Shown piece by piece: positions 55,420 through 64,000 of a stretch of DNA of 64,000 bases. Within the stretch, counting starts at the first letter, position 1. The number at the start of each line of letters is the position of its first letter. Under the pieces are notes generated by a model. That model saw only the letters and a list, made by a program, of their open reading frames with translations, had not been told where the DNA came from and searched no databases. The stretch comes from Halobacteriovorax marinus (GTDB lineage: Bacteria; Bdellovibrionota; Bacteriovoracia; Bacteriovoracales; Bacteriovoracaceae). The position numbers and the translations under genes were made by a program. The DNA is taken from the NCBI GenBank assembly GCA_002163155.1, contig MAAO01000011.1:38261-102260 (forward strand). The letters run 5' to 3'.

Positions 55420-58400
55420 TTACTTTATTTTCTTCTTTTCCAGAAGGACTGGATAAGCCGTTCTAATATAACGTTTTGTCACTCTATCAAAGAGAGAATC
55501 CTCTTCGTTATTGTCATACTTCTTATTGTTAACGTCTGCTAAAATATCATCTGTATCTCTATCCGATCCGTTCATACCTGAGTTTGAACCACCGCCCATA
55601 CCAGATCCTCTATTTGAACTTCCGTAGTTGTTATTTGAACCACTTCCGTAATTTCTGTTAGAAGAACCTCTTGAACTACCAGTTGCACCGTACTTTTTAG
55701 AACCCCAATCAATAGTTTTCTTAGTTCCTTCTTCTTTTCTATTACTAGATCCGACAGCTTTATTATTTCCGCCAAATCCTTTAAGTCCACTTCCAGCTTT
55801 TGTATTAGTTGAAGCGAATGTTCTTGCTTTCTTTGAAAGAGAGTTACCAAAAGCACTATCCAGAGAATCTTTATAACCCTTAAGGGCAGTATCTTTCTTA
55901 AACTTGATTCTTCTCTTAACAAGTTTGGCAATTTTATCAGCATTCTTCTTTCTAATGGCATTTAAATCACCACCAGAATTTGTATCACTTAACTTACTTC
56001 CAGATCCTCTCTTACCAAAGAGATTATCCATAAATGAGCCTGCAGCAGTTTTCCCAAAAGAACTCGTCATGTGACCTAATAAAGAACCACTAATGTTTTT
56101 GGCAAATCCTTCAGCATCACCAGAGGCTGAATCATTAGGACGATTACTACCAATGAGTCTATCATCAAGTCCTAAATTCACATCAAGATCTCTTGCACGA
56201 CTATCTCTATCAGCACCAACATCTACAAGACAACTCTCATTGGCCTTAAACATTTCTTCAAACAATCCGTAATAAGTTCTAACTAGTCTTGCTACTTGAA
56301 GCATTCTTAAAGGCTCAACAGCTTTACCAATTGGGATTCTTACTTTGTAATCATTTTGCTCTTCACAGTAAAGTGGTAGTCCACCAACAAGAGCACCATC
56401 TTTTGTTGTTTCAAAGTATTCCTTCATTGAAGGATCATCTTTTAAAGTACTATCTTCTCTTAGTGGTAACTCATGTGAGTACTTTCTAAAGAGTTCTAAA
56501 ATTTTTGTTCCGTCTTCTCCACTTGGCTTATCAAAAAGAGGTAATTCAGTTTTCTTCGCTTCTTGATAAGAGAAGTATTCTTTAAAAGCTGGTAGACCCA
56601 TGATCCCTGTATTATTAGCAGTTCCACCACCTTTCTCGAAGTTTGTATAAACTTTTCTATCCACCATGAACTTGTTAACTTTACCAATCTTAGGAAGCAT
56701 TTTTCCTCTTGGTTCAATCAACTTCCATGGGTAAGAAGTATCGTGGAGAAAATCAACAATCTCTTCTTTTTCTGGATCTCTAATTAACCAGTTTCTCTCA
56801 GAACAGTTTTCTGTGTGAGCACAGTACCAAGCAACGTTCTGTCCAATGTGAGCAGCTTTCTCCAAATCAAATACATATTGATCAGAAATTTCTTTAAGTG
56901 TTTTCACATAAGCGAGTTGGAACATTTTTGCAACTCGTTGATTCTTAAGTGCAGCTGATTGAAGATCAAGACCTAAGAACATATTCGTTTCAATAGCTAA
57001 ATTATCTTCTGCTGTATTTTCTTTCTTATCAACTTTTTCAAGGTAAGCCACATAATCCATATACTCTTTCTTAGTATATTCTTCCGCCGCTTTAAATTGT
57101 GCTAAAGCGCTTGACCATTCAGTTCTAAAGAGAACGATAGGGTCGTGTAGAGATTTAATAGCATTATAAGTTGAGATTTTCGATTCAACACTACTAGCTG
57201 AACTTGTTGACTCACCGTCTTCGCCTTCTTCACCTTCAGCTTTCTCTACTTCAATCGAGCTAATTGCATCTGACTGAGCATCTAAAACAGTGAATAGGTT
57301 TTCATAATTTCCAAGCTCTACAAAGTACTTATCAACAAGAGTTTGTACGGCCTCAGGAATCCTTGGATTACACTGATTACCACCTGGGTACTCTAATTTT
57401 ACTAGTGCTTCATCATCAAGTGGAGTTGGATTAAAAGGAATCACATTACAAGTCTTAGCAGTTGGATCCCAGTATAAACCGTTACAACAAGTATCTTTAG
57501 AAGTTGTTTCTTGACCAGCAAGAGTACAAAGCTTTCTTACCCATTTAACAGTAACTTTAAATCTTGCGTGACAATGGTTTTGAGTTTCAATTCCCCAACC
57601 ACCATCAAGACCTTTATTTCTTGGATTGTAATCAATAGCTTGAGCGTTACCACCCTTATTACATTTAGCGGCACCAATTTTCTTAACTATAGATAAATCT
57701 CGAACATAAGTTACAACTTTATTTGCATCTGGTTCATCAGTAAGTTTCCCACTCTTATCAACTTTAAAAGGAGTCACTTTACAAAATTGTTTACCACCAG
57801 CTTCATTCTCTTCACCGTTACAGGCCATCTCTAAAGTCTGAACTCCACCTTCTGGAATGTGATCAACTACGTGTGGCTTAGGAACACAAGTTGGTCTAAA
57901 TCCACACTTTGGGTCTTTGTACTGAAGGGCAAAATCTCCGTGACATGAATTCGTTACCCACATAGAGTTATCTGTATTAACTCCGTAAGTACTTCCCTTC
58001 ACACATGAAGATCTAGACTTCTTCTTTAGAAGATACATATTTCCAATTTTTCTATTTTTGAATTCTTCTTGAGTCACAGTACAAACGTTTCTAGTGTGAC
58101 AGTATGAACGACACTCTAATTTAATATTCTTCGTTTGATCCGAGAATTGACATTTATTTAATACAGGCTTAGCTTCTTCAGAAAATTCTAAGGGCTCAGT
58201 CATATATTGGTAACACTGGTATCTAAAATCAGCTAAACAAGTATCAGTCATAGTCTTCTTACAACTAGCATCTGTAAGCTTCATTCTGCCAACACATGTG
58301 TCCATTGTATAAAGAAGTAAATCCTTTTCAGCTTCTGTCCCTTCATCACAAGATCCTTTTGTACTAGAATCTGTTTTCCAAGTGAAACCATCTTGTATAC

Positions 58401-58689
58401 ACTTACATTTGTTTTCAATTAAGTTTTCGTAAGCTTCAATCTCAGATGGACTCATAGCGTCCTCTCCAGATTGCCCCATTTCACTTTGAATAGTGAACAT
58501 CATACAACGACCAATGAGAACTTCTCTTTGTAGTTTATTAAGCTTCTCGTATTGAACTTTATAATCCAATTGAGTTGCAGGATCGATATAATTATCTAGT
58601 GGATCGATGGGTTCCGTAGACGGCGGTGCCGATGATTGTGCAAATAGATTGAGACTAAATAACACACTTAATAAGATTAGCTTTTTCAT
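55420..58689 (-). CDS. Giant secreted Cys-rich protein with Ser/Gly/Asn-rich tail region
   Basis: 1089 residues with a signal peptide (LILLSVLFSLNLFA). The first 420 residues are Cys-rich (CKCIQDGFTWK, CRSYCHTRNVC, KDTCCNGLYWD), likely with many disulfides. A helical, Glu-rich middle follows. Residues about 1000-1050 are low complexity (GSSRGSSNRNYGSGSNNNYG). The C-terminus SLFDRVTKRY then AYPVLLE matches that of the 615-residue protein encoded at 24553. No known family. GAGG precedes the start, and a terminator follows. Probably exported to periplasm or surface. Confidence 0.7.
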   Translation of the reverse strand: MKKLILLSVLFSLNLFAQSSAPPSTEPIDPLDNYIDPATQLDYKVQYEKLNKLQREVLIGRCMMFTIQSEMGQSGEDAMSPSEIEAYENLIENKCKCIQDGFTWKTDSSTKGSCDEGTEAEKDLLLYTMDTCVGRMKLTDASCKKTMTDTCLADFRYQCYQYMTEPLEFSEEAKPVLNKCQFSDQTKNIKLECRSYCHTRNVCTVTQEEFKNRKIGNMYLLKKKSRSSCVKGSTYGVNTDNSMWVTNSCHGDFALQYKDPKCGFRPTCVPKPHVVDHIPEGGVQTLEMACNGEENEAGGKQFCKVTPFKVDKSGKLTDEPDANKVVTYVRDLSIVKKIGAAKCNKGGNAQAIDYNPRNKGLDGGWGIETQNHCHARFKVTVKWVRKLCTLAGQETTSKDTCCNGLYWDPTAKTCNVIPFNPTPLDDEALVKLEYPGGNQCNPRIPEAVQTLVDKYFVELGNYENLFTVLDAQSDAISSIEVEKAEGEEGEDGESTSSASSVESKISTYNAIKSLHDPIVLFRTEWSSALAQFKAAEEYTKKEYMDYVAYLEKVDKKENTAEDNLAIETNMFLGLDLQSAALKNQRVAKMFQLAYVKTLKEISDQYVFDLEKAAHIGQNVAWYCAHTENCSERNWLIRDPEKEEIVDFLHDTSYPWKLIEPRGKMLPKIGKVNKFMVDRKVYTNFEKGGGTANNTGIMGLPAFKEYFSYQEAKKTELPLFDKPSGEDGTKILELFRKYSHELPLREDSTLKDDPSMKEYFETTKDGALVGGLPLYCEEQNDYKVRIPIGKAVEPLRMLQVARLVRTYYGLFEEMFKANESCLVDVGADRDSRARDLDVNLGLDDRLIGSNRPNDSASGDAEGFAKNISGSLLGHMTSSFGKTAAGSFMDNLFGKRGSGSKLSDTNSGGDLNAIRKKNADKIAKLVKRRIKFKKDTALKGYKDSLDSAFGNSLSKKARTFASTNTKAGSGLKGFGGNNKAVGSSNRKEEGTKKTIDWGSKKYGATGSSRGSSNRNYGSGSNNNYGSSNRGSGMGGGSNSGMNGSDRDTDDILADVNNKKYDNNEEDSLFDRVTKRYIRTAYPVLLEKKKIK

Positions 58690-58773
58690 AACATCCTCGT
58701 ACGTACCAAAGTAAATTAATTGAATAATAACTAAATTTTACCATTGCTTTGAGATTGGCGCCTCTAGCTTAGT

Positions 58774-58864
58774 AAATTGGTCACTTTTTTCCCCTTTTTG
58801 TAATATAAACGAAGAGTTGTGATTTATTGAGGAGAGGTTTTTCGAAGAATTTGATGTCTCTTAT
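58774..58864 (+). repeat. Diverged copy of the promoter and first codons of the gene at 60153
   Basis: This block aligns without gaps to 60097-60187, offset exactly 1323 bases, with roughly three quarters of bases identical by hand count. It starts with AAATTGGTCACTTTTTTCC in both, has TATAAAC at the same spacing, and ends with GATGTCTCTTA in both. The position of the ATG start in the other copy is AGG here, and the frame stops after 16 codons. It looks like a decayed duplicate of a promoter plus N-terminus. Confidence 0.7.
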
Positions 58865-58873
58865 TGTTGGCAA

Positions 58874-59143
58874 TCAATGAGATTTCAACAACTTATCTAT
58901 GGCTATCGCGAGCTCATAATCCTTATCAGTCACACTATTACACTCATCGTGAGTCGTTGACCTTACGCTGCAAGTTTTAAAGTTAATTAACATCTCCGGA
59001 TGATGATTCATCTGATTCGCTATCCAGGCCACAGCATTAGTAAAAGACATAACTTTATTAAAACCTTTAAAGCTAAACTCTCTCACAAGACAATTGTCTT
59101 GAATTTTCCATTCACTATTTAATTTTGCCATTTCATTACTCAT
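58874..59143 (-). CDS. phhB: Pterin-4a-carbinolamine dehydratase
   Basis: 89 residues. FTNAVAWIANQMNHHPEM carries the HHPE core of the PCD active site, and REFSFKGFNKVMSF precedes it as in the family. It recycles the oxidised pterin made by phenylalanine hydroxylase. The start lies three bases beyond the phhA stop with GGGGGAA upstream, so phhA-phhB are one unit. Confidence 0.9.
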   Translation of the reverse strand: MSNEMAKLNSEWKIQDNCLVREFSFKGFNKVMSFTNAVAWIANQMNHHPEMLINFKTCSVRSTTHDECNSVTDKDYELAIAIDKLLKSH

Positions 59144-59146
59144 AAA

Positions 59147-59965
59147 CTATTCCCCCATAGATCCACTTTCAGTATCGAGCGTCTTGCCTTTGAGTTCAAA
59201 TGCTGGTGCATGATCACCAAGTCTAAGCGCTTCTTCCATAATCGACTCTACCTTCATATCAAAAATAGTAAAGAGTTCTTCTATATGATTTAAAACGAAG
59301 TAGATCGGCTGCATAATATCTATTCTATAAGGAGTTCTCAATATATCTAAGAAATTAAAATCACGATGTTCACACTTATCTGTTAAGGCATATTGAGTTT
59401 CCCCAATTGAAGACAATATCCCAGCACCATAGGCCCTAGTATCTCCTTGCTCTTTAATCATTCCAAACTCAATCGTAAACCAAAAGAGTCTAAAAAGTTT
59501 TCTTCTATATTTCTTATCCAAGCTAAGGGCCAGCTTACCAAATTGTTCAATGAACCTAGTAAATACGGGATTAGTTAACATGGGAGTGTGACCGTATACT
59601 TCGTGAAAGACATCCGGCTCTTGAATATAGTCCAGATCTTGTGGTGTTCTAATAAATGTGGCCATAGGAAATTGCTTATTGGCCAATAATTCAAAAAACT
59701 CCTGCGGCTGAATGAGTGCTGCTACTGGTTTAACACTAAAGCCAGTACATTTTTTTAGGACAAGATTTATTTCAGAGATTTGAGGTACACGGTCTCTGGT
59801 AAAGTTTAATATCTCTAGTCCCTCTAAGAAACTCTGAGCCGCTCTTCCTTGTATGACTTCATGTTGTCTTTGAATAAGTGTTTGCCATGTACGATTCTCA
59901 GTCTCTGTCCAATCAACGAGGCCTTTACTATCCACAACTTTTGAATGATAAATATGACTTTCCAT
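59147..59965 (-). CDS. phhA: Phenylalanine 4-hydroxylase
   Basis: 272 residues, typical of bacterial monomeric phenylalanine hydroxylases. QEPDVFHEVYGHTPML supplies the iron ligands H121 and H126, and FWFTIEFGMI supplies E166. It converts Phe to Tyr with tetrahydropterin and oxygen. No regulatory ACT domain is present. The two genes lie between the two copies of a duplicated promoter block. Confidence 0.95.
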   Translation of the reverse strand: MESHIYHSKVVDSKGLVDWTETENRTWQTLIQRQHEVIQGRAAQSFLEGLEILNFTRDRVPQISEINLVLKKCTGFSVKPVAALIQPQEFFELLANKQFPMATFIRTPQDLDYIQEPDVFHEVYGHTPMLTNPVFTRFIEQFGKLALSLDKKYRRKLFRLFWFTIEFGMIKEQGDTRAYGAGILSSIGETQYALTDKCEHRDFNFLDILRTPYRIDIMQPIYFVLNHIEELFTIFDMKVESIMEEALRLGDHAPAFELKGKTLDTESGSMGE

Positions 59966-60096
59966 AATTGATTCCAGTTAAAGAGTATTTCAAACTCTGC
60001 CTAAGTAATTTGTATTATAAAGAGATTAAATTATAAGTATAATAAATAACATTTTTACTTGATATAAAATAAATTTATAACGTAGCTTTTCATATT

Positions 60097-60187
60097 AAAT
60101 TGGTCACTTTTTTCCTCTACATATCGTATAAACAATAAGTTATAATTTAGTTATGAGAAATTTATCGAACTTTCTGATGTCTCTTAC
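60097..60187 (+). repeat. Promoter and 5' end block of the 844-residue protein gene, duplicated at 58774
   Basis: The second, intact copy of the block described at 58774. It contains TTGGTCACTTTTTTCC, TATAAAC and a TATAAT just before the ATG at 60153, and extends to about codon 11. Conservation of the non-coding half suggests regulatory sequence. Confidence 0.7.
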
Positions 60188-62687
60188 TTCACGTCAATCT
60201 CGTGCCTTAAAGATATTAGCACTAATCACTCTAAGCTTAGATAGTGGGGCTTCACTCCATTTTATTTGCGAAAATACTCAAGTCAATAATGGAGTGATAG
60301 ATTCCTACAGTTCAGGCCAGTTCATAAGTATCAATTCCCCCCATGAATTCAATAATTTTAGAGTTTATAATCTAAAAAAGCAGTCCCAGTATAAGAAAGG
60401 CCTGTGGCAGTGGACAAATAAGGGAAAATCTTTTGCCGTAAATCTTACTAAAGTAATGAAGGGTCTACCCTTTAAGAATCTTTCAGTAAAATTGCGCTAC
60501 TCAACTAGCGAAAGCCTAGCGGAGCTCAAGTTTTCCCCTATTCTCATTAAGCAGAAAAGTCACCAATCAAGTTTTCCAAAAGCTAGCATTGAAACCCTCA
60601 ACCCCAATTTGGCCATTCACCAAACGTGGCAATTGCCTAAGAGAGTTAAGGCCATCACCAGTGCAAATTTCTATATTGAGTATAGTGAAAAATACTCCAT
60701 GCTCACTAGAGTGATTCAAAAATTACAAAGTGCCTTTATAAAGAACACGATAAGTTGTAAGAGGATTCTAAAAGATCCTCCCTTTAAACAGGCCATTGGT
60801 AAATCCAGTGATCTCACAAATCTTCCTCACCTATGGCCTGAAAATCTCGGGCCTCTAAAGAATAGTATTCAACAACTCTTAATTGATGGTTTCTTGGAAG
60901 AAAAAATAGATCTAGCGACTTTAAAGAATCATGCCGCCTACTTTCTGGGAGTAGACCTCTCAAAGAGACTTATTCAAACACATTTAAAATTAGAGCGCTT
61001 TACGACTTCTAAGTTTGATCTGCTTTTTAAACAACTAAGAGATACTTTTGCAAATGGTTTATCAAATATTGCTAATGGAAGAGTAAAGAGGATATTTTCT
61101 AACGAGCGAAGACAAGGAAAAATGCTTCTAGATCAAACTATCGATAAGAGTGAACTCGCTTACGATAAATTGGCCTATATACCCAATGAATATATAAACC
61201 TAGATAAAATTTCAAGAGTTGCTCTCTATAAGAAAGAGGAGAACTTCTATCTCTACTTCTTCGGCAACAAGTCTCCTTCTCAAATAGAAGTTGGACCCTT
61301 TAAAATGCAAAACCTCTATTGGAAAGTCTTCCAAAAAAATCCGGGACTTTGCACAAAGAAAACCATGAGACATTTAAATGAGTATGAGAGAAAATCCTTT
61401 GTCTTTAAAAGGGCAAAAATTCTTCCAGTGGATGAAGAGCTTATTTTCTTTGAAAGAAAGAATAAGCGCTACCCATTAAATGAAATGATCATTACGAATA
61501 ATTGTAGAGGTCCTGGAAATTTTGAATTTGAATGGCCAGGAATTGTGAAAGGATATTTTCAAATTCCAAGATCTATCATGGATCAATGGTACCAAGAATA
61601 TAATAAATCTAACGACACGTTTGATTCACTCTTTGTAGAAAATAGAATATCAAAATTCTATGAAGAACCTTTTTCAAAAGTAGCAACTTCAAGAACTCTA
61701 AAAGACAAAGTTGTCTCTCTGTGGTCAAAGTATTTTGAAAAAGAATATAGATGGTTTTCAAATAACGATTTTGATTCTCTTATAAACAATTGTTCAATAA
61801 CGGATATCAATAAAGACCTCTTAAAAGAAACAGGCGCTTTTACTAAAACGAAAATTACTTATGACCTTGGTAAAATTGAATACGACCAATTTCCAGTAGA
61901 GACTAGACTTAAATCTGGTTATAACAGAATTAAAACACCTCTGATCTACGTAAAAACTCCTTGTAACGACACAGAAGCATCTGTGGAAGCTCCCAAACAC
62001 TTCTATCCACCAAAACCCTTCTATGATCAAAACAGTCTCTCTTATTGGAAGAAGAAGACTTGTAAAATTGTTCCCATGAATTTCTTCTACTATAAAGATC
62101 TCTTAAAATACCAAGTACACTTAAGTAAATTTGAAGTCGATGGTGTCTATGTTGGACAAAATCGCGAAGACAATCCAAGAGAGACCACTGACTACGATCA
62201 AAGCTTATTAACTAATACTAATTTCCGTGAAGCTTACGACTTTAAAAATGCCTATGCCTTTAAAGAAGCATTCATTTCAAAATCTAGGGACGGAAAACGA
62301 ATAAATATAAAACTCACTTCAAAAGAAAATTTGAATTTAATTCTCGCCAATATTGATCTCTCTAAACTTATAGAAGTTTCAAAGAGCGCTGAATTTAAGA
62401 GTAAGTTTCGTCCTTGGGCCACAGACAAGGTGAAGGGAATTTATAAACTCATTGGAATTAAACCCTTTGATCTAAGTTCTAGTTACCAAGACTCTAACTC
62501 TGATTCCTTAGAAACCTATGCTCTCTTCTATGATCAAGATGGAACAGTGGTTAATCATCACAGAAAGGACGTTGGAATAGAGCAGTGGTTTCTGCGCTAC
62601 CGCAAGGGCAAGTTGATTCTCGATCTTATTTCTCACGAGAGAATCACCCCAGTGGCACGAATTGAAATCAATTATCTGCTAGACTAA
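60153..62687 (+). CDS. Large unrecognised protein, probably exported
   Basis: 844 residues. The N-terminus (RALKILALITLSLDSGAS) looks like a signal peptide after a short basic stretch; the second Met (codon 9) would give a more ordinary one. No ribosome-binding site is visible before either. The body is rich in Lys, Tyr, Phe and Asn with aromatic clusters (PKHFYPPKPFYDQNSLSYWK). It contains a few Cys (CKRILKDP, CTKKTMRH, NNCRGPGN). I recognise no domain. The promoter and first codons have a decayed copy at 58774. Confidence 0.6.
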   Translation: MRNLSNFLMSLTSRQSRALKILALITLSLDSGASLHFICENTQVNNGVIDSYSSGQFISINSPHEFNNFRVYNLKKQSQYKKGLWQWTNKGKSFAVNLTKVMKGLPFKNLSVKLRYSTSESLAELKFSPILIKQKSHQSSFPKASIETLNPNLAIHQTWQLPKRVKAITSANFYIEYSEKYSMLTRVIQKLQSAFIKNTISCKRILKDPPFKQAIGKSSDLTNLPHLWPENLGPLKNSIQQLLIDGFLEEKIDLATLKNHAAYFLGVDLSKRLIQTHLKLERFTTSKFDLLFKQLRDTFANGLSNIANGRVKRIFSNERRQGKMLLDQTIDKSELAYDKLAYIPNEYINLDKISRVALYKKEENFYLYFFGNKSPSQIEVGPFKMQNLYWKVFQKNPGLCTKKTMRHLNEYERKSFVFKRAKILPVDEELIFFERKNKRYPLNEMIITNNCRGPGNFEFEWPGIVKGYFQIPRSIMDQWYQEYNKSNDTFDSLFVENRISKFYEEPFSKVATSRTLKDKVVSLWSKYFEKEYRWFSNNDFDSLINNCSITDINKDLLKETGAFTKTKITYDLGKIEYDQFPVETRLKSGYNRIKTPLIYVKTPCNDTEASVEAPKHFYPPKPFYDQNSLSYWKKKTCKIVPMNFFYYKDLLKYQVHLSKFEVDGVYVGQNREDNPRETTDYDQSLLTNTNFREAYDFKNAYAFKEAFISKSRDGKRINIKLTSKENLNLILANIDLSKLIEVSKSAEFKSKFRPWATDKVKGIYKLIGIKPFDLSSSYQDSNSDSLETYALFYDQDGTVVNHHRKDVGIEQWFLRYRKGKLILDLISHERITPVARIEINYLLD

Positions 62688-62852
62688 ACACCGTACTTTC
62701 AGACGGTTAGAGCTTTATCCTATTCGATACTCTCGTATTGATGAAGTAAACAATTGTCATTTTTTCACAAAGCACAATTTTGCTAGTCGCATCATTCCCC
62801 ATGGGTTAATTATTTCTAACTAATTTTAAGAAATTATTAAAGGATTAACTCA

Positions 62853-64000
62853 ATGTTGAAATTAACAAGTATTTCTAAATCGGCCATCGTCCTAACGACA
62901 CTAATCTCAGTGACTTTTGCTACACCGTTTACTGATAAACTTCTAAGTCAAATCGATAAATTGGTTTACGGAGAAGACAATAGATTAGATTACTATCAAG
63001 TGCAAAATCCTGCTCTACTTGCTCTAGCAGATTCAACAGTTGCTCTTATGAAGAATGAAATACTCATTCAAGATACTGAAGGGAACTACAGCGTAACAGA
63101 TTCTACTTTTGAAGAATCATATAACCTCTGCGCAAGTGAACCATTTAAAGATCAAATCAATCCTGGTTTTTGTTCAGGTTTTCTAGTGGGTCCAGATACA
63201 ATAGTAACTGCTGGTCACTGTATTGAAAATCAAAGTGATTGTACTGACACGAGTTTTGTTTTTGGTTTCAACGTTCCAAAAGCAGGAAATGTTAATACAA
63301 ACTTTTCAAAAGATGACGTTTATAAGTGTAAAGAAATTCTTGGTCGTGACCAAGAAGGATCGGGACCAGACTGGGCCATCATAAAATTAGATAGAGAAGT
63401 GCTAGGAAGAGTACCTCTTAAAGTTAGAACAGAAGGTACTGCAGCTATTGGTGATAGCTTAGTTGTTATCGGTCACCCAGTAGGACTTCCTGTTAAAATT
63501 TCAGGTGGAGCTAACGTTAGAGAAATCGACGACAATGGATTCTTTGTGGCGAACCTTGATACTTACGGTGGTAACTCTGGTTCAGCGGTATTTAATCTAA
63601 CAACTAAAGAAGTTGAAGGGATCCTTGTAAGAGGAGATGATGACTTTGTTTACGAAGGTGAATGTCGCGTATCAAATGTTTGCACTGATGAAGGATGTAG
63701 AGGAGAAGATGTAACTCTAATCAACCAAGTGTGTATATTAAACGGTCTTGAATGTCCTGAACTACCTGCTGATACAAATGACTATAGTGACTCATCTGAT
63801 CCATTTGATTGGTCAGACTGGACAGGCGGAACAATAGGAGATGGTGGAGCCAACTCATGTCGTTTTGCCAATGACAACTCATGCGATGATGGAAGACCTG
63901 GTTCAAGTTACAGTGCATGTCCTGCGGGAACAGATGAGAATGATTGTTCAGAAACAACTCTGGCAAATTCATGTCAATTTGCTAACGATAACTCATGTGA
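62853..64000 (+). CDS. Secreted trypsin-like serine protease with LDL-receptor-A-like repeats (partial, cut by window end)
   Basis: About 382 codons seen, running off the right edge. A signal peptide (AIVLTTLISVTFA) precedes the protease domain. The catalytic triad fits H122 (TAGHC), D173 (GPDWAII) and S242 (YGGNSGSAV), with Asn replacing the usual Asp before the Ser. After residue 310 comes an acidic linker and then Cys-rich repeats, CRFANDNSCDDG and CQFANDNSC, 38 residues apart, resembling LDL-receptor class A modules. AAAGGATTAAC precedes the ATG. Likely an exported protease with calcium-binding adhesion repeats. Confidence 0.8.
   Translation, partial: MLKLTSISKSAIVLTTLISVTFATPFTDKLLSQIDKLVYGEDNRLDYYQVQNPALLALADSTVALMKNEILIQDTEGNYSVTDSTFEESYNLCASEPFKDQINPGFCSGFLVGPDTIVTAGHCIENQSDCTDTSFVFGFNVPKAGNVNTNFSKDDVYKCKEILGRDQEGSGPDWAIIKLDREVLGRVPLKVRTEGTAAIGDSLVVIGHPVGLPVKISGGANVREIDDNGFFVANLDTYGGNSGSAVFNLTTKEVEGILVRGDDDFVYEGECRVSNVCTDEGCRGEDVTLINQVCILNGLECPELPADTNDYSDSSDPFDWSDWTGGTIGDGGANSCRFANDNSCDDGRPGSSYSACPAGTDENDCSETTLANSCQFANDNSC

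Noticed and set aside
55572..55961. Minus-strand frame of 129 codons overlapping the giant secreted protein
   Set aside because: Same strand, different frame, inside the low-complexity tail region of the long gene; a frame shadow.
63721..63972. Minus-strand frame of 83 codons near the right edge
   Set aside because: It is antisense to the Cys-rich repeat region of the trypsin-like protease and has no supporting features.

Overview
The window is AT-rich chromosomal DNA from a Gram-negative bacterium that exports many proteins. The best guess is a Bacteriovorax/Halobacteriovorax-type member of the Bdellovibrionota. This is an inference from low GC by eye, many Cys-rich secreted proteins of no known family, several pilin-like proteins, OmpA/MotB-type envelope proteins and the mix of housekeeping genes. 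No rRNA, tRNA, CRISPR array or insertion sequence was seen. Both window ends cut through genes.

Layout. 1-3617: a translationally coupled pair on the minus strand, a MotB/OmpA-like protein with a very long repeat-bearing coiled coil and a membrane partner cut by the left edge. 4307-9441: small secreted proteins, a secreted metallopeptidase and a lipoprotein. 9856-12731: major type IV pilin, a collagen-like secreted protein and HtpX. 12908-19854: a cyclic-nucleotide-type K+ channel, TldD/PmbA, and three consecutive pilin-like proteins that all lack the usual Glu5. 19885-31505: lysine 2,3-aminomutase, a YiiX-like lipoprotein, two tyrosine recombinases, PlsC with a penicillin-acylase homologue, a possible JAMM protein and a receiver-only response regulator. 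31734-42693: a secreted three-repeat protein, class Ia ribonucleotide reductase behind an NrdR-like box, a PAS histidine kinase, a FecR-like protein, Maf/YceF, FolA/ThyA and a NamZ-like muramidase. 42801-47269: a branched-chain amino acid ABC transporter (LivKHMGF).

The highlight is 47293-55213, a tight minus-strand operon that appears to turn urate into malate. It encodes (1) a PuuD-type membrane urate oxidase whose usual cytochrome c tail is replaced by a cupredoxin domain, (2) 5-hydroxyisourate hydrolase, (3) a 1575-residue fusion that reads as malate synthase, OHCU decarboxylase, serine beta-lactamase fold and allantoicase, and (4) a class I aminotransferase. No allantoinase or ureidoglycolate lyase of a known family lies in the window. 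The beta-lactamase-fold domain sits where a missing ring-opening or ureidoglycolate-processing step would be needed, so it is a candidate for a new enzyme of urate breakdown.

55420-64000 holds a giant Cys-rich secreted protein, phenylalanine hydroxylase with its pterin dehydratase (phhA-phhB), a diverged duplicated promoter/N-terminus block flanking those two genes, an unrecognised 844-residue protein, and a trypsin-like protease with LDL-receptor-A-like repeats that runs off the right edge.
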